DNA from: DUZB01 sp964407525
GTDB taxonomy: Bacteria; Desulfobacterota; DSM-4660; Desulfatiglandales; Desulfatiglandaceae
NCBI GenBank assembly: GCA_964407525.1
Contig: CAYOWC010000009.1
Location: 1 to 47,577 of the forward strand
Direction of reading: 5' to 3'
Length of the DNA: 47,577 bases
Position numbers and translations under genes: made by a program
The notes under the pieces: model-generated
The model's database searches: none
What the model was told of the DNA's origin: nothing
The model's input: the letters and a program-made list of their open reading frames with translations, nothing else
In this document: positions 7,525 to 15,796 of the stretch, piece after piece
Layout: every line of letters starts with the position of its first letter
How positions within the stretch are numbered: position 1 is the stretch's first letter

Positions 7525-9612
7525 TTAAGCCGAAGAGGCATTACCGGGTGGTTGTGTTTCCTGCTTTCTGTAACAGATAAGTCCGCATTTCAAACACCTT
7601 TCAGATTCATTTCTGGCGGACCCTTCATCCAGGCCTGGAAACTCATTTGGGAAAATCCAGGCAGTTTTGCTGTCGCCTTCCACATCAGATAGTTCAGGAC
7701 GTTCCCTATCGGATGCGGTGACGTTATGGACTTCTGCAACAGTAAGTATGGGACCCGCTTCGCAGGCGAGACCTTGCAGGGGGGTGATGGTATCTTCGGT
7801 GAAATGCTGATGAACCGCCCGGGTAAGTCGACGACCTGAAAGAAGGGATTTGACCACTGCGGACGAATCACTGATCCTGTTGGTTTCAGGAGGACTCAGT
7901 ATACCGTCGATTGCCCCGGGAAAGGTTCGATAAGCCGGAACTGTTTCCCACGCAAGTTCCTGTGTTTCCATTCCGGACTGGTCTTCGGACTGGATGAAGA
8001 TATATTCAGGCAGGCGCCCTGCTGAAATGATCAAGGTGTCTGCGGAAATGCTTTCCTGTTCAGCGGGATATTCCATGGGGGATGCATTCTGTTGAACATC
8101 AACCCTGGCAAGGTGTTTCGAAATTCCTTTCAATGCGGTGACTACCGTTTCGCACCGTATGAATATTCCTTCTGATTCCAATTCCTGAACATTCTGCAGT
8201 TCAGGGGGGAGTTCATGGGAAGGGATGCGGGTGATAATAGTGACCTTTTCTGTCCCCAGACCCCTGCATTTTCGTCCAAGTTCGAGCGCTTCAATACCGT
8301 TGTGGACGATAACCACTCTTTTACCCGGATTGGTTATGTTGCCTTCGTTCAGGGCGTAGAGAAAGTCAAGCAGGATAAATACGCCATTCACGGAGGTATC
8401 ATAATCTGCGCCATCAGGTTGCAGTATCTTTCTACTGTCAAAGCCGCCTTTGGACAATATCACTGCGTCAAATCCATCCCGCAATAAAGAGTCTATGCTG
8501 AAATCCCGTCCCATCACCATGTTGTTTTTTGCTTCTACCCCGGTTTCAAGTATCCCCTTGATTTCATGGTCCAGGACTTTTCGTGGAAGCCTGTCTTCTG
8601 CAATGACATACCTGAGGATCCCTCCCAATTCAGGCTTCGCTTCAAAGATCGTGGGTTGGTAACCAAGTCGAGCTAAGTAATTGCTCGTGGTGAGCCCTTC
8701 GGCACCACCTCCCACAACGGCAATTTTATGACCATTGTCCGGTGCCTTGTATGGATCGAGACGTTTCCCGGTTATCATTTCCTGATCTGAAACAAAACGT
8801 TTCAACTGGTTAATGGCAACGGATTCGTCTACCAGGTTGCGGCGGCACTCCAATTCACAAGGGGCAGGGCATATGTATCCACATATGAGAGGAAGAGGGC
8901 ATTTTTCTTTGATGATGGCAAGGGCGGCTTCGTAGTTGCCGCCTCGAATTTCTTGAATGAACGCAGGAATATTGATGCCGGTGGGACAGGCCCTCTGGCA
9001 GGGCGCAGTACATTCATCCACAACATATTCACTGATGAAACGCTCAGAAGCCGAGGTAAGAGTAATGATATGTTTGGGACAAACCCTTTCGCAGGTACCG
9101 CATCCCGTACAAAGTTCGAGATTCACTATTGGGAGATTGTCAGGGCCCATGGAAAGTGCCCCGAAAGGGCAGGCCCGTACGCAGCTGCCTAACCCTAAAC
9201 AACCTATTGGACAGGTCTTTGAGCCTCCGTCAAGCATAACAGCCGCTCTGCAGTCATGGATACCACCATAGAGGAACTTCAAATCAGCGTCCTGGACCCC
9301 ATAGCTGCACCCCGGTGCTGCAATTTCCGGCTCTTTGACCGTTATTGCTACACCCATGATGCCGGCGATTTCGGCCGTCACATCAGGGCCTCCTGCTACG
9401 CAGGATGATGCAGAGGCCTTGCCGTTTACAATCGCTACAGCATTGGAACTGCATCCGGGCAACCCGCACCCGCCACAATTTGCTCCAGGCAACGCTTCTT
9501 CTACTGCTTCAATCTTGGGGTCAACGTAAACATAAAATATCTTGGATGCCAGGGCCAGCCCTATGCCAATAACAACACCTAAGCTTCCCATTACCAGTAT
9601 ACCGCCCAACAT
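7525..9612 (-). CDS. rnfB: RnfB fused to GltD/NfnB-like flavoprotein domain
   Basis: A 695-residue fusion. Residues 1-190 are RnfB: a membrane anchor, then the CGGCGLPGC cluster motif (46-54), further cysteines, and a 2[4Fe-4S] ferredoxin (CLGLGSCVRACP, CTGCGTCERVCP). From about 200 on it resembles the small subunit of glutamate synthase and similar NAD(P)H oxidoreductases: CTAPCQRACPTG, CGYICPAPCE, then an FAD Rossmann motif GGGAEGL (301-307). The second, NAD(P)-binding Rossmann motif is altered to VVIVHNGIEALELG, losing its first glycine, and the usual C-terminal Gly-Asp flavin motif is not recognisable. The start is supported by GGAGGAG four bases upstream. RnfB normally feeds ferredoxin electrons to the complex; the extra domain could add another cytoplasmic donor, or could be structural. 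Confidence 0.88.
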   Translation of the reverse strand: MLGGILVMGSLGVVIGIGLALASKIFYVYVDPKIEAVEEALPGANCGGCGLPGCSSNAVAIVNGKASASSCVAGGPDVTAEIAGIMGVAITVKEPEIAAPGCSYGVQDADLKFLYGGIHDCRAAVMLDGGSKTCPIGCLGLGSCVRACPFGALSMGPDNLPIVNLELCTGCGTCERVCPKHIITLTSASERFISEYVVDECTAPCQRACPTGINIPAFIQEIRGGNYEAALAIIKEKCPLPLICGYICPAPCELECRRNLVDESVAINQLKRFVSDQEMITGKRLDPYKAPDNGHKIAVVGGGAEGLTTSNYLARLGYQPTIFEAKPELGGILRYVIAEDRLPRKVLDHEIKGILETGVEAKNNMVMGRDFSIDSLLRDGFDAVILSKGGFDSRKILQPDGADYDTSVNGVFILLDFLYALNEGNITNPGKRVVIVHNGIEALELGRKCRGLGTEKVTIITRIPSHELPPELQNVQELESEGIFIRCETVVTALKGISKHLARVDVQQNASPMEYPAEQESISADTLIISAGRLPEYIFIQSEDQSGMETQELAWETVPAYRTFPGAIDGILSPPETNRISDSSAVVKSLLSGRRLTRAVHQHFTEDTITPLQGLACEAGPILTVAEVHNVTASDRERPELSDVEGDSKTAWIFPNEFPGLDEGSARNESERCLKCGLICYRKQETQPPGNASSA

Positions 9613-9923
9613 TGTGCTCCTCCAACTTGAGTTGAATATTTAGACTGTTTCTGAATCTCCCTTTGTCAATTACCCCGTTTTTTCGGATCCTGTACTCTTG
9701 CACCAGGCTGGCAATTTTATGGGGGAGTACCCCATCTTCGTTACCAGCGAACATGGTCAAAAGACCTTATGATTGAAGGTGTTGTGGATTCGATCTAAAT
9801 GTTTTGTAAAAAATGACTGAATGGCCGATATAGTGCGGAAGAAAAGGGGGGAAACGGACGAGGGGTCTCCCTTTAAGCTTTGCCCTTTCTACCGATTCAC
9901 TTCTGTGGTTCTTTTGTAAGAAT
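9613..9923. other. 311-base spacer between rnfA and rnfB
   Basis: The other rnf genes overlap or are separated by at most 40 bases, but here 311 bases separate rnfA from rnfB. The short open frames in it are not supported by motifs or ribosome sites. I see no clear hairpin terminator or strong promoter. Only the ribosome site of rnfB at its end is certain. Confidence 0.5.
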
Positions 9924-10499
9924 TTACACCATTCCCTTGAATGCGTAAAATGCAAGGGAGAGCAATCCCGCTGTAACCAGACCGATTGAAGTGTCTTGCA
10001 GCGGTTTGGGGACCCTCGCTAAAAAGATTCGCTCACGCACTCCTGCAAACAGGATCAGGGCCAGGCCGAAACCCACTGCGTAGGCAAATGAGGCAATCAG
10101 GGCCTGCACAAAGGAATATTCTTCCATGATATTAATCAGGCACACACCCATAACGGCGCAGTTTGTTGTAATCAAGGGGAGAAAAATTCCGAGACCTGCG
10201 TAGAGGGTTGGTATGCTCTTCCGGAGAAACATTTCCACAAACTGAACAAGGGAGGCAATGACCAGGATAAACGAGAGGGTTCGCAGGTATTCCAGCCCAA
10301 ACGGCTTCAGCAAAAAGGCGTCTACGATCCATGTCATCGAGCCGGCCATGACTGTGACAAATATGACTGCCATGGCCATGCCGGTGGCGGTTTCCATTTT
10401 TTTGGACACGCCAAGAAATGGGCAGTTTCCCAGATATTGCATCAACAGGATGTTGTTGACAAAAATACAACTGACTATGAGTAAAATATAATCGCTCAT
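9924..10499 (-). CDS. rnfA: Rnf complex membrane subunit RnfA
   Basis: RnfA, a 191-residue integral membrane protein with about six transmembrane helices. It is one of the two NqrD/E-like subunits that form the ion path and carry a shared [2Fe-2S] centre in the Rnf complex. Family motifs are visible: NNILLMQYLGNCPFLGVS near the start, and LPLITTNCAVMGVC in the middle, with the conserved cysteines. Length is normal. It follows rnfE by 39 bases. Acts in the cytoplasmic membrane, paired with RnfE. Confidence 0.96.
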   Translation of the reverse strand: MSDYILLIVSCIFVNNILLMQYLGNCPFLGVSKKMETATGMAMAVIFVTVMAGSMTWIVDAFLLKPFGLEYLRTLSFILVIASLVQFVEMFLRKSIPTLYAGLGIFLPLITTNCAVMGVCLINIMEEYSFVQALIASFAYAVGFGLALILFAGVRERIFLARVPKPLQDTSIGLVTAGLLSLAFYAFKGMV

Positions 10500-10538
10500 C
10501 TAATTTCTCCTGTTTCAAGAGTCAGATGGAACCGTTCT

Positions 10539-11132
10539 TTATTTCTTGCCTAGAACGTTCATAATGCACAGCATGAGACCTAAACACACAAAAGCCCCGG
10601 GTGCTTGTACCATAAAAGCAAAAGGCTTAAAAGACGGGCCAAAAACGGGAATATTATAGAAAGTGCCGTTTCCAAGTACCTCACGCACGATGGCAAGTGC
10701 GGTGAGGGACAGGGTGAATCCCAGACCCATACCGAGACCGTCGGCGAATGAAGCCACCACGCCGTTTTTAGCAGCGAACGCCTCTGCCCGGCCTAAAACA
10801 ATACAGTTAACCACAATGAGTGGAATAAATATTCCTAACTTCAGGAAGAGCGGATAGGTATAGGCCTGCATCAGCAGTTCCACAACGGTAACAAAGGTTG
10901 CAATGACCACGATGAAACAGGCTATTCTCACTCTTTTGGGAATACTGTTTCGAAGCATGGATATGAGCATATTGGAGCAAATGAGGACGAATGTGGTAGC
11001 AACACCCATACCTATGCCGTTTTCGACGCTCTTGGTCACTGCCAGGGTAGGACATAGACCCAGGACAAGGCGAAAAGGAGGAACTTCAGCCCAGAGTCCT
11101 TTTGTGAATTCCTGAACAGTTGTTTTTGCCAT
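10539..11132 (-). CDS. rnfE: Rnf complex membrane subunit RnfE
   Basis: RnfE, 197 residues and about six transmembrane helices, homologous to NqrD and to RnfA. The motifs LVLGLCPTLAVT and FIPLIVVNCIVLGRAEAFA hold the conserved cysteines and the half-helix expected for the ion channel and shared iron-sulfur centre. It is 14 bases after rnfG. Length and topology are ordinary. Confidence 0.96.
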   Translation of the reverse strand: MAKTTVQEFTKGLWAEVPPFRLVLGLCPTLAVTKSVENGIGMGVATTFVLICSNMLISMLRNSIPKRVRIACFIVVIATFVTVVELLMQAYTYPLFLKLGIFIPLIVVNCIVLGRAEAFAAKNGVVASFADGLGMGLGFTLSLTALAIVREVLGNGTFYNIPVFGPSFKPFAFMVQAPGAFVCLGLMLCIMNVLGKK

Positions 11133-11146
11133 AGCCGATTCTCTCC

Positions 11147-11740
11147 CTATCCTTTGTTCTCTTTGATCTTTTCAATGATTACGGGTTTCAGCCTTTCGTA
11201 TACCTTGGTCGCTTCGATGACTGCTCCGGATACGCCGCGGGAAGTGATGGTGGCGCCGCTCATGGCGTCAATTTCTCCACCGTCCGCCTTAATTTGAAGG
11301 GGATCTTTCATGGATTTTCCCTTAAACTGGGCAGCAAAAGAGGGGTCTGATTTGGCTCTGGAGCCAACGCCCGGCGTCTCACTGTGGGTGGTTACGCCAA
11401 TTCCCACGATTTCGTCATTATCGAGGTTCACGCCGACAATTACTCCCAGGACGCCGCCATACCCTTTCCCGAAGACTTCAAAGGCTACCGTATTTCTTTT
11501 TCCATCAAACTCGCCGATGAAAATATTCCTTTTGGCGGCTTCATCCTGAATCATCAAGCGATCAATGAGGGGATCGTTGGAACTGCCCTCCATGATTGCC
11601 TTGATGGTGGGGCCTTTGACAAACTTGAGCTGTTGATATTCTATTTTTTCTTTGGTGGCGCTCTGGATTGTTGCGAGTACGCCCCCGGAGACCGCGCTGA
11701 ATACGACAACGGCAATGAAGAGTTTTAACATCTCACGCAT
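11147..11740 (-). CDS. rnfG: Rnf complex FMN-binding subunit RnfG
   Basis: RnfG, 197 residues from the ATG at 11740, which has a good ribosome site (AAGGGG eight bases upstream) and overlaps the end of rnfD by eight bases. One N-terminal membrane anchor (about residues 5-25) is followed by an extracytoplasmic FMN-binding domain. The covalent flavin motif is present as DAMSGATITSRGV; the Thr of SGAT is the expected attachment residue. The protein passes electrons between RnfC/B-side carriers and RnfD, and faces the side where cytochrome c would dock. Confidence 0.95.
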   Translation of the reverse strand: MREMLKLFIAVVVFSAVSGGVLATIQSATKEKIEYQQLKFVKGPTIKAIMEGSSNDPLIDRLMIQDEAAKRNIFIGEFDGKRNTVAFEVFGKGYGGVLGVIVGVNLDNDEIVGIGVTTHSETPGVGSRAKSDPSFAAQFKGKSMKDPLQIKADGGEIDAMSGATITSRGVSGAVIEATKVYERLKPVIIEKIKENKG

Positions 11741-12701
11741 GTTCAATCCCCTTTCCAAAGGCCTTTGGCCTGATTTTATCCAGAAGCGGACTGGCCACAT
11801 TCATGATGAGGACAGCAAATACCACTCCATCCACGAAGGCCCCTATATTTCGAATGAGAACGGTCAAAAAGCCCGCGCCTGCACCGTATATGAGCATGGG
11901 AACAAGGTTCACCGGTGAGGAGGAATCTTCGGTTGTGAGGAAAAACGCAGCTATAAGGGTATACCCGGTTAAGAGATGAAAGATGGGCGTTGCGTATTCC
12001 TCAGGGTCGGACAGGTTAAAAATGAGGGCAGTTACGAAGATGCCTGCAATAAAGGAAAGAGATATTTCCCAGCGAATCATTCCACGAAGAATCAGGAAGA
12101 TTCCCCCGATAATGAGGCCCAGCCCGAAAGTTGCCCCTATTCCCCCGCTTTGCCGGCCCATCAGAAGGTCGGTGGTGCTGAAATCAGACGCTGCGGATAC
12201 CCCGAAATACTTGAGTGCCGTCAATGGGTAATTCATCAGGAATCCGAGGTTGTAGTTAACCAGGGCTTCGTCAAAATTCATCACCCCTTCCCAGGAAAGC
12301 ATCAGCAGGGCTATGGCCACCAGCACCGGGTTAAAGGGGTTGGCGCCGGTTCCTCCGAACACCTCTTTTCCGATCACAACGGCGACAACGGCCCCGGTGA
12401 GGACTGCCCACCATGGCGTAGACGCGGGCAGCATCATGGCGAAGAGAAGCCCGATCACTGCGGAGTTGCCGTTCCCGATGCTTACCGGTCGCTTCATGAC
12501 CATATTCATGATGAGTTCTGAAATCATGGCAACAGATACGGCCAGCCCGATGACTCCAAGGGCTGGAGCGCCGTACTGGGAGATTCCCATGATCACTGCG
12601 GGAAGCGTCGCCAGCATGATAGTGTAGCTCTTTGCCGAAAGGCTGCTGCAATTGTGCCAGTAAGGGGCGTGAGAACTGACAAAAAGCTTCTGGTTATCCA
12701 T
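11733..12701 (-). CDS. rnfD: Rnf complex membrane subunit RnfD
   Basis: RnfD, 322 residues with many membrane helices, the NqrB-like flavin-carrying subunit. GGTGANPFNPVLVAIA matches the conserved family loop after the third helix pair, and the SGGIGATFGLG stretch lies where the covalent FMN threonine is expected. Eight-base overlaps with rnfC upstream and rnfG downstream show translational coupling. Confidence 0.96.
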   Translation of the reverse strand: MDNQKLFVSSHAPYWHNCSSLSAKSYTIMLATLPAVIMGISQYGAPALGVIGLAVSVAMISELIMNMVMKRPVSIGNGNSAVIGLLFAMMLPASTPWWAVLTGAVVAVVIGKEVFGGTGANPFNPVLVAIALLMLSWEGVMNFDEALVNYNLGFLMNYPLTALKYFGVSAASDFSTTDLLMGRQSGGIGATFGLGLIIGGIFLILRGMIRWEISLSFIAGIFVTALIFNLSDPEEYATPIFHLLTGYTLIAAFFLTTEDSSSPVNLVPMLIYGAGAGFLTVLIRNIGAFVDGVVFAVLIMNVASPLLDKIRPKAFGKGIEHA

Positions 12702-13971
12702 TGGATTCCTCCAGGGCTCTTGTTAAAGCAATTTCATGCTTTCCAAGCATGATATAGTGAAATATGGGAATTCGCATTTCGCATACATAACTGCAGATTC
12801 CGCATTCAATGCAGGAGAAGAGGTCGTACTCTCTTTCCGCTTCTTCGTAAAGACTGTTTTCGAGAAGCCGAATGAGCATGTTTACCGGAACATTGGCTGG
12901 ACACGCCCTGACGCATTCCCCACAATTGATACAGGGATCATCTGAGGTCGGTATTATCTGAGCGCTGTCCTGAATCATGATCGCATCAGTTTCGGCCTGC
13001 ACCGGCATCTCTTCGGAGTAAACAGCCTTGCCCGTCATGGGGCCTCCGAAAACAAGCCTGTCTCCCTGGCCCATTTCGATATTCAAGGCTGTGAGGATCT
13101 CTTTTGCGGGTGTTCCTATTCGGGCACGAACAATGGTAAGGTTTTCGTTTTTGTCTATGACTGTCAGCACTTTGTGAAGTGGTGTTTTGCCTTCTGTGAA
13201 AAGATTTCCAAGGGCTGCAACCGCCTCGGCGCTGATGAATCCGATACCTTTCTTTCCCAGATCCATTCCCGGCAGTGTTTGAATTCCTGTGGTACTTTCA
13301 ATGAGTAAGGAGGGGACGGTGTTGGGGTACACCGGATCAATGACTTTCACGTCAGCGCCAACTTTACCAGCTACAGCGCCTAATGAAGCGGGAACAGCAA
13401 GGATGATCCTGTCTGCGCCGGTGATTTTTTTGAGACATTTAATGCCCTCGGCAAGCGGTTCTGTTTCCGTCTTAACAATAAACTGGTTTGTGACAGTTAA
13501 GAGGTCTCTGTCGAGGCCATTAATAATAATGGTTTTGATTTTGTTTTCCGGGTCTGCGAAGGATGCGGGATTTGCGATGCCAGGAAGGCTTCCAAGATGG
13601 GAAAAGGCCTCTTTAGGGCCTTTTTCATCTAACACTTTCTTGAATTCATCATCCCACAAATCCTGCTTTTCCACCTCAATCGCAAGGGAAATGAAGGATT
13701 GTCCGGAGTACCCGATGAATGGGGATACATCAACAACTTCTCCCGTTGCAGTTGAGGTGACCCTGTTCCCGCTGGTGAGTGTCAGCTCTTCTCCCGTTTT
13801 TACTTTTTTCCCTGTTGAAATGGAAGGCTTTTCCAGATCGTCGGGCGTGGTCTTCAGAAAAAACGTAACCTTTTTAGAAAGGGCAATTTCTTTGACGTCA
13901 TGATTGACTTCATTTTCCAACGAATATCTTAACTGGAGCTTTCCCGAACTGAAAAACGGCCTCTTTATCAT
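12694..13971 (-). CDS. rnfC: Divergent RnfC lacking NADH/FMN site
   Basis: A 425-residue RnfC homologue. The C-terminal half is recognisable: an SLBB-like region, then 2[4Fe-4S] sites CINCGECVRACP and CIECGICSYVC. The N-terminal half is strongly diverged. The glycine loop that normally reads like GGAGFPT and binds NADH/FMN is replaced in frame by LPGIANPAS (about 129-137), and the normal ECEP motif after the INGA strand is replaced by GLDRDLL (152-158). The usual early GGIHPP segment is also absent. There is no frameshift and the flanking strands align, so this is adaptation rather than decay. Inference: this RnfC does not oxidise NADH and instead relays electrons from or to another partner. 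Confidence 0.88.
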   Translation of the reverse strand: MIKRPFFSSGKLQLRYSLENEVNHDVKEIALSKKVTFFLKTTPDDLEKPSISTGKKVKTGEELTLTSGNRVTSTATGEVVDVSPFIGYSGQSFISLAIEVEKQDLWDDEFKKVLDEKGPKEAFSHLGSLPGIANPASFADPENKIKTIIINGLDRDLLTVTNQFIVKTETEPLAEGIKCLKKITGADRIILAVPASLGAVAGKVGADVKVIDPVYPNTVPSLLIESTTGIQTLPGMDLGKKGIGFISAEAVAALGNLFTEGKTPLHKVLTVIDKNENLTIVRARIGTPAKEILTALNIEMGQGDRLVFGGPMTGKAVYSEEMPVQAETDAIMIQDSAQIIPTSDDPCINCGECVRACPANVPVNMLIRLLENSLYEEAEREYDLFSCIECGICSYVCEMRIPIFHYIMLGKHEIALTRALEESNG

Positions 13972-14046
13972 TTGTGCCTCCTGCCCGCAAGGTTGTGCCT
14001 TTCATCGGCGGGAACAAGAACATTTTTTATTTTTTTGTACATGACT

Positions 14047-14421
14047 TTACATGGCATGGCATTGCGCGCAATCTACCGGTCCACCGCCTTCTTCATGGCA
14101 GGTTTTGCACTGGCTGTGGAAAGCATCCGATCTCTTGGGCGACTCTTCTTCATCGTCGGGAAGATGGCATTCTCCACACGCGGACGGCTTATCGCCCTCA
14201 TTTTCAATGTCATGATGGCAGTCTACACAGGCAATTTCATATCCCGATTCGGCTACGTGCTCTTTATGGTCGAACAGAACATTTCCCCCGGTGCTTTTCA
14301 GCATGATTCGTACGGGTTCCTCGGGCGTTTTTTCCGGAAAAGCCGCATAACATACAACCCCCATTACAAGCATTACGGCTGCAAGACAATAAGCAATGAT
14401 TCGTTCCTGTTTTACTTCCAT
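14047..14421 (-). CDS. Tetraheme cytochrome c3-family protein
   Basis: A 124-residue secreted or membrane-anchored cytochrome. An N-terminal hydrophobic segment (about residues 9-27, AYCLAAVMLVMGVVCYA) serves as signal or anchor. Four CXXCH heme sites follow: CVDCH, CGECH, CKTCH and CAQCH, the last at the C-terminus. DHKEH upstream of the first site gives a histidine suited for distal heme ligation, as in class III cytochromes. It is the first gene of the rnf transcript, 75 bases before rnfC, a position like the multiheme cytochrome genes next to rnf in Desulfovibrio. Likely role: periplasmic electron partner of RnfG/D. Confidence 0.92.
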   Translation of the reverse strand: MEVKQERIIAYCLAAVMLVMGVVCYAAFPEKTPEEPVRIMLKSTGGNVLFDHKEHVAESGYEIACVDCHHDIENEGDKPSACGECHLPDDEEESPKRSDAFHSQCKTCHEEGGGPVDCAQCHAM

Positions 14422-14660
14422 CCTGTTTCCTCGGCGCTCTAAGCTATCATTCTGGATAATTTTCTGCTTCCCTTCGTCAACTTATTCCTACATACTCCGT
14501 TCACATAGCCTGAAAGTCAGCCTTCCTCTTGGATAAATAATGACGGCAGAGGTTTTACCCCATTCTGTTTAAACGTTCCTTAACGTGTTTTTTGTTTTTA
14601 GATTAGGACTAAACGAGCCCTTCATTGCAAGTCTAAAACGCAAACTATTTAGTGCCACTT

Positions 14661-14688
14661 ATTACAGAACTATCGTCTCGTTTGTCAA
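14661..14688 (-). promoter_or_regulatory. Candidate sigma70 promoter of the cytochrome-rnf operon
   Basis: On the minus strand TTGACA (14688-14683) is followed after 16 bases by TGTAAT (14666-14661). It would start transcription near 14654 and leave a leader of about 230 bases before the cytochrome gene. The leader shows no recognised riboswitch. Confidence 0.4.
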
Positions 14689-14854
14689 GTTGTTTTGTTT
14701 GAAATGTTCACGGTTGGCTTTCTCCTCAGTTTTCAATGCAGGTTTGTTTTACGTTTTAGTTCATAGACGATACTCTCTCCTTAAAACGTGACTTCCAAGG
14801 TTCTTTTCTCTTGCACCTTGAAAAATATGCTCCACGTTGGTATTATCTATTGAA

Positions 14855-15796
14855 ATGAATAGAACGTTTGCCTCTATAGATTTGGGAAGTCATACTGCGA
14901 GACTTCTGATTGCCCGCCGAACCCTCGGGTCGACCATTTCGCCACTGTTTAGAAGCAGGAAATATGTTCGACTTGCCGAAGACTTTGGAAGGTTTGGGGA
15001 CCGGTTGTTAACGTCGGAAGCTATGGATCGCGCAGTTGGCGTAATGGATGATTTTTCCCGTGTAATTCACCGCTTTCAGGCCGATCATACGTTTGCTGTT
15101 GCCACGGGAGTTGTCAGAGATTCAAAAAACGCCGATCAACTCCTGAATGGCATCATGAAAAGCTCGGGAATTGTGGTTCATGTTGTTTCAGGAGAGAAAG
15201 AGGCTCTTTTGAGCGGGATGGGGGCCGTCCGATCGCTTGGAATTCCCCAGGTTTCTTATTTGGTTTTTGACCTGGGAGGTGGCTCCACAGAGTTTGTCCG
15301 AAGAGGGTGCGATGGTGTGGATGCAAAGTCTCTGCCCATGGGCGCCGTGGGCCTGTGGAGGAAGTATGCGAAGGTCGACCCGCTCCTTCATACTCAAATG
15401 GCAGCAATCTGTAGCGAAACGGATCTGCATATGCAGCAGGCCCCTTTGCATCCAATTGCCCATGAACTGATTATAGGAACAGGGGGTACGGTGGTTAGCC
15501 TGGCTGCCATGAACCACGGAATTTCCGGTGATGACATCGTTCCTGAAACGATGAACGGATTGCCTTTACGATTAGAGGAAATTGAAGCGGCATTTCGTGC
15601 AATGAATGCAATGCCATTGGCGGAAAGAATGCACCGATTCGGACTGGAACCGGAACGCGCCGAGGTTATTCTTGCGGGATCTCTTATGGTCATCAGGATC
15701 ATGAGGCATCTGAAGGTCCGGAGGCTGTTGGTCAGCATGTCCGACCTGCTTGAGGGGATTTTATTTGATTTTATGGAAGGAGAGCAACATGCTTAA
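14855..15796 (+). CDS. Ppx/GppA phosphatase family protein
   Basis: A 313-residue exopolyphosphatase / pppGpp phosphohydrolase family member of the sugar kinase/Hsp70/actin fold. Visible are the phosphate-1 motif ASIDLGSHTARLLIA at the start, VATGVVRDSKNAD, VVSGEKEA and the phosphate-2 motif LVFDLGGGSTEF. It has only the two catalytic subdomains and no C-terminal extension, as in short Ppx2/GppA-like proteins. The ATG at 14855 is preferred over a TTG six codons earlier. The stop overlaps the guaB start by eight bases, coupling it to guanine nucleotide synthesis, which would fit a (p)ppGpp-related role. Confidence 0.85.
   Translation: MNRTFASIDLGSHTARLLIARRTLGSTISPLFRSRKYVRLAEDFGRFGDRLLTSEAMDRAVGVMDDFSRVIHRFQADHTFAVATGVVRDSKNADQLLNGIMKSSGIVVHVVSGEKEALLSGMGAVRSLGIPQVSYLVFDLGGGSTEFVRRGCDGVDAKSLPMGAVGLWRKYAKVDPLLHTQMAAICSETDLHMQQAPLHPIAHELIIGTGGTVVSLAAMNHGISGDDIVPETMNGLPLRLEEIEAAFRAMNAMPLAERMHRFGLEPERAEVILAGSLMVIRIMRHLKVRRLLVSMSDLLEGILFDFMEGEQHA

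Noticed and set aside
9767..9955. 62-residue open frame in the rnfA-rnfB gap
   Set aside because: Overlaps the end of rnfA, lacks a ribosome site and has no recognisable motif.
14585..14791. 68-residue open frame upstream of the phosphatase
   Set aside because: No ribosome site, no homology and A/T-rich composition; it lies in the divergent promoter region.
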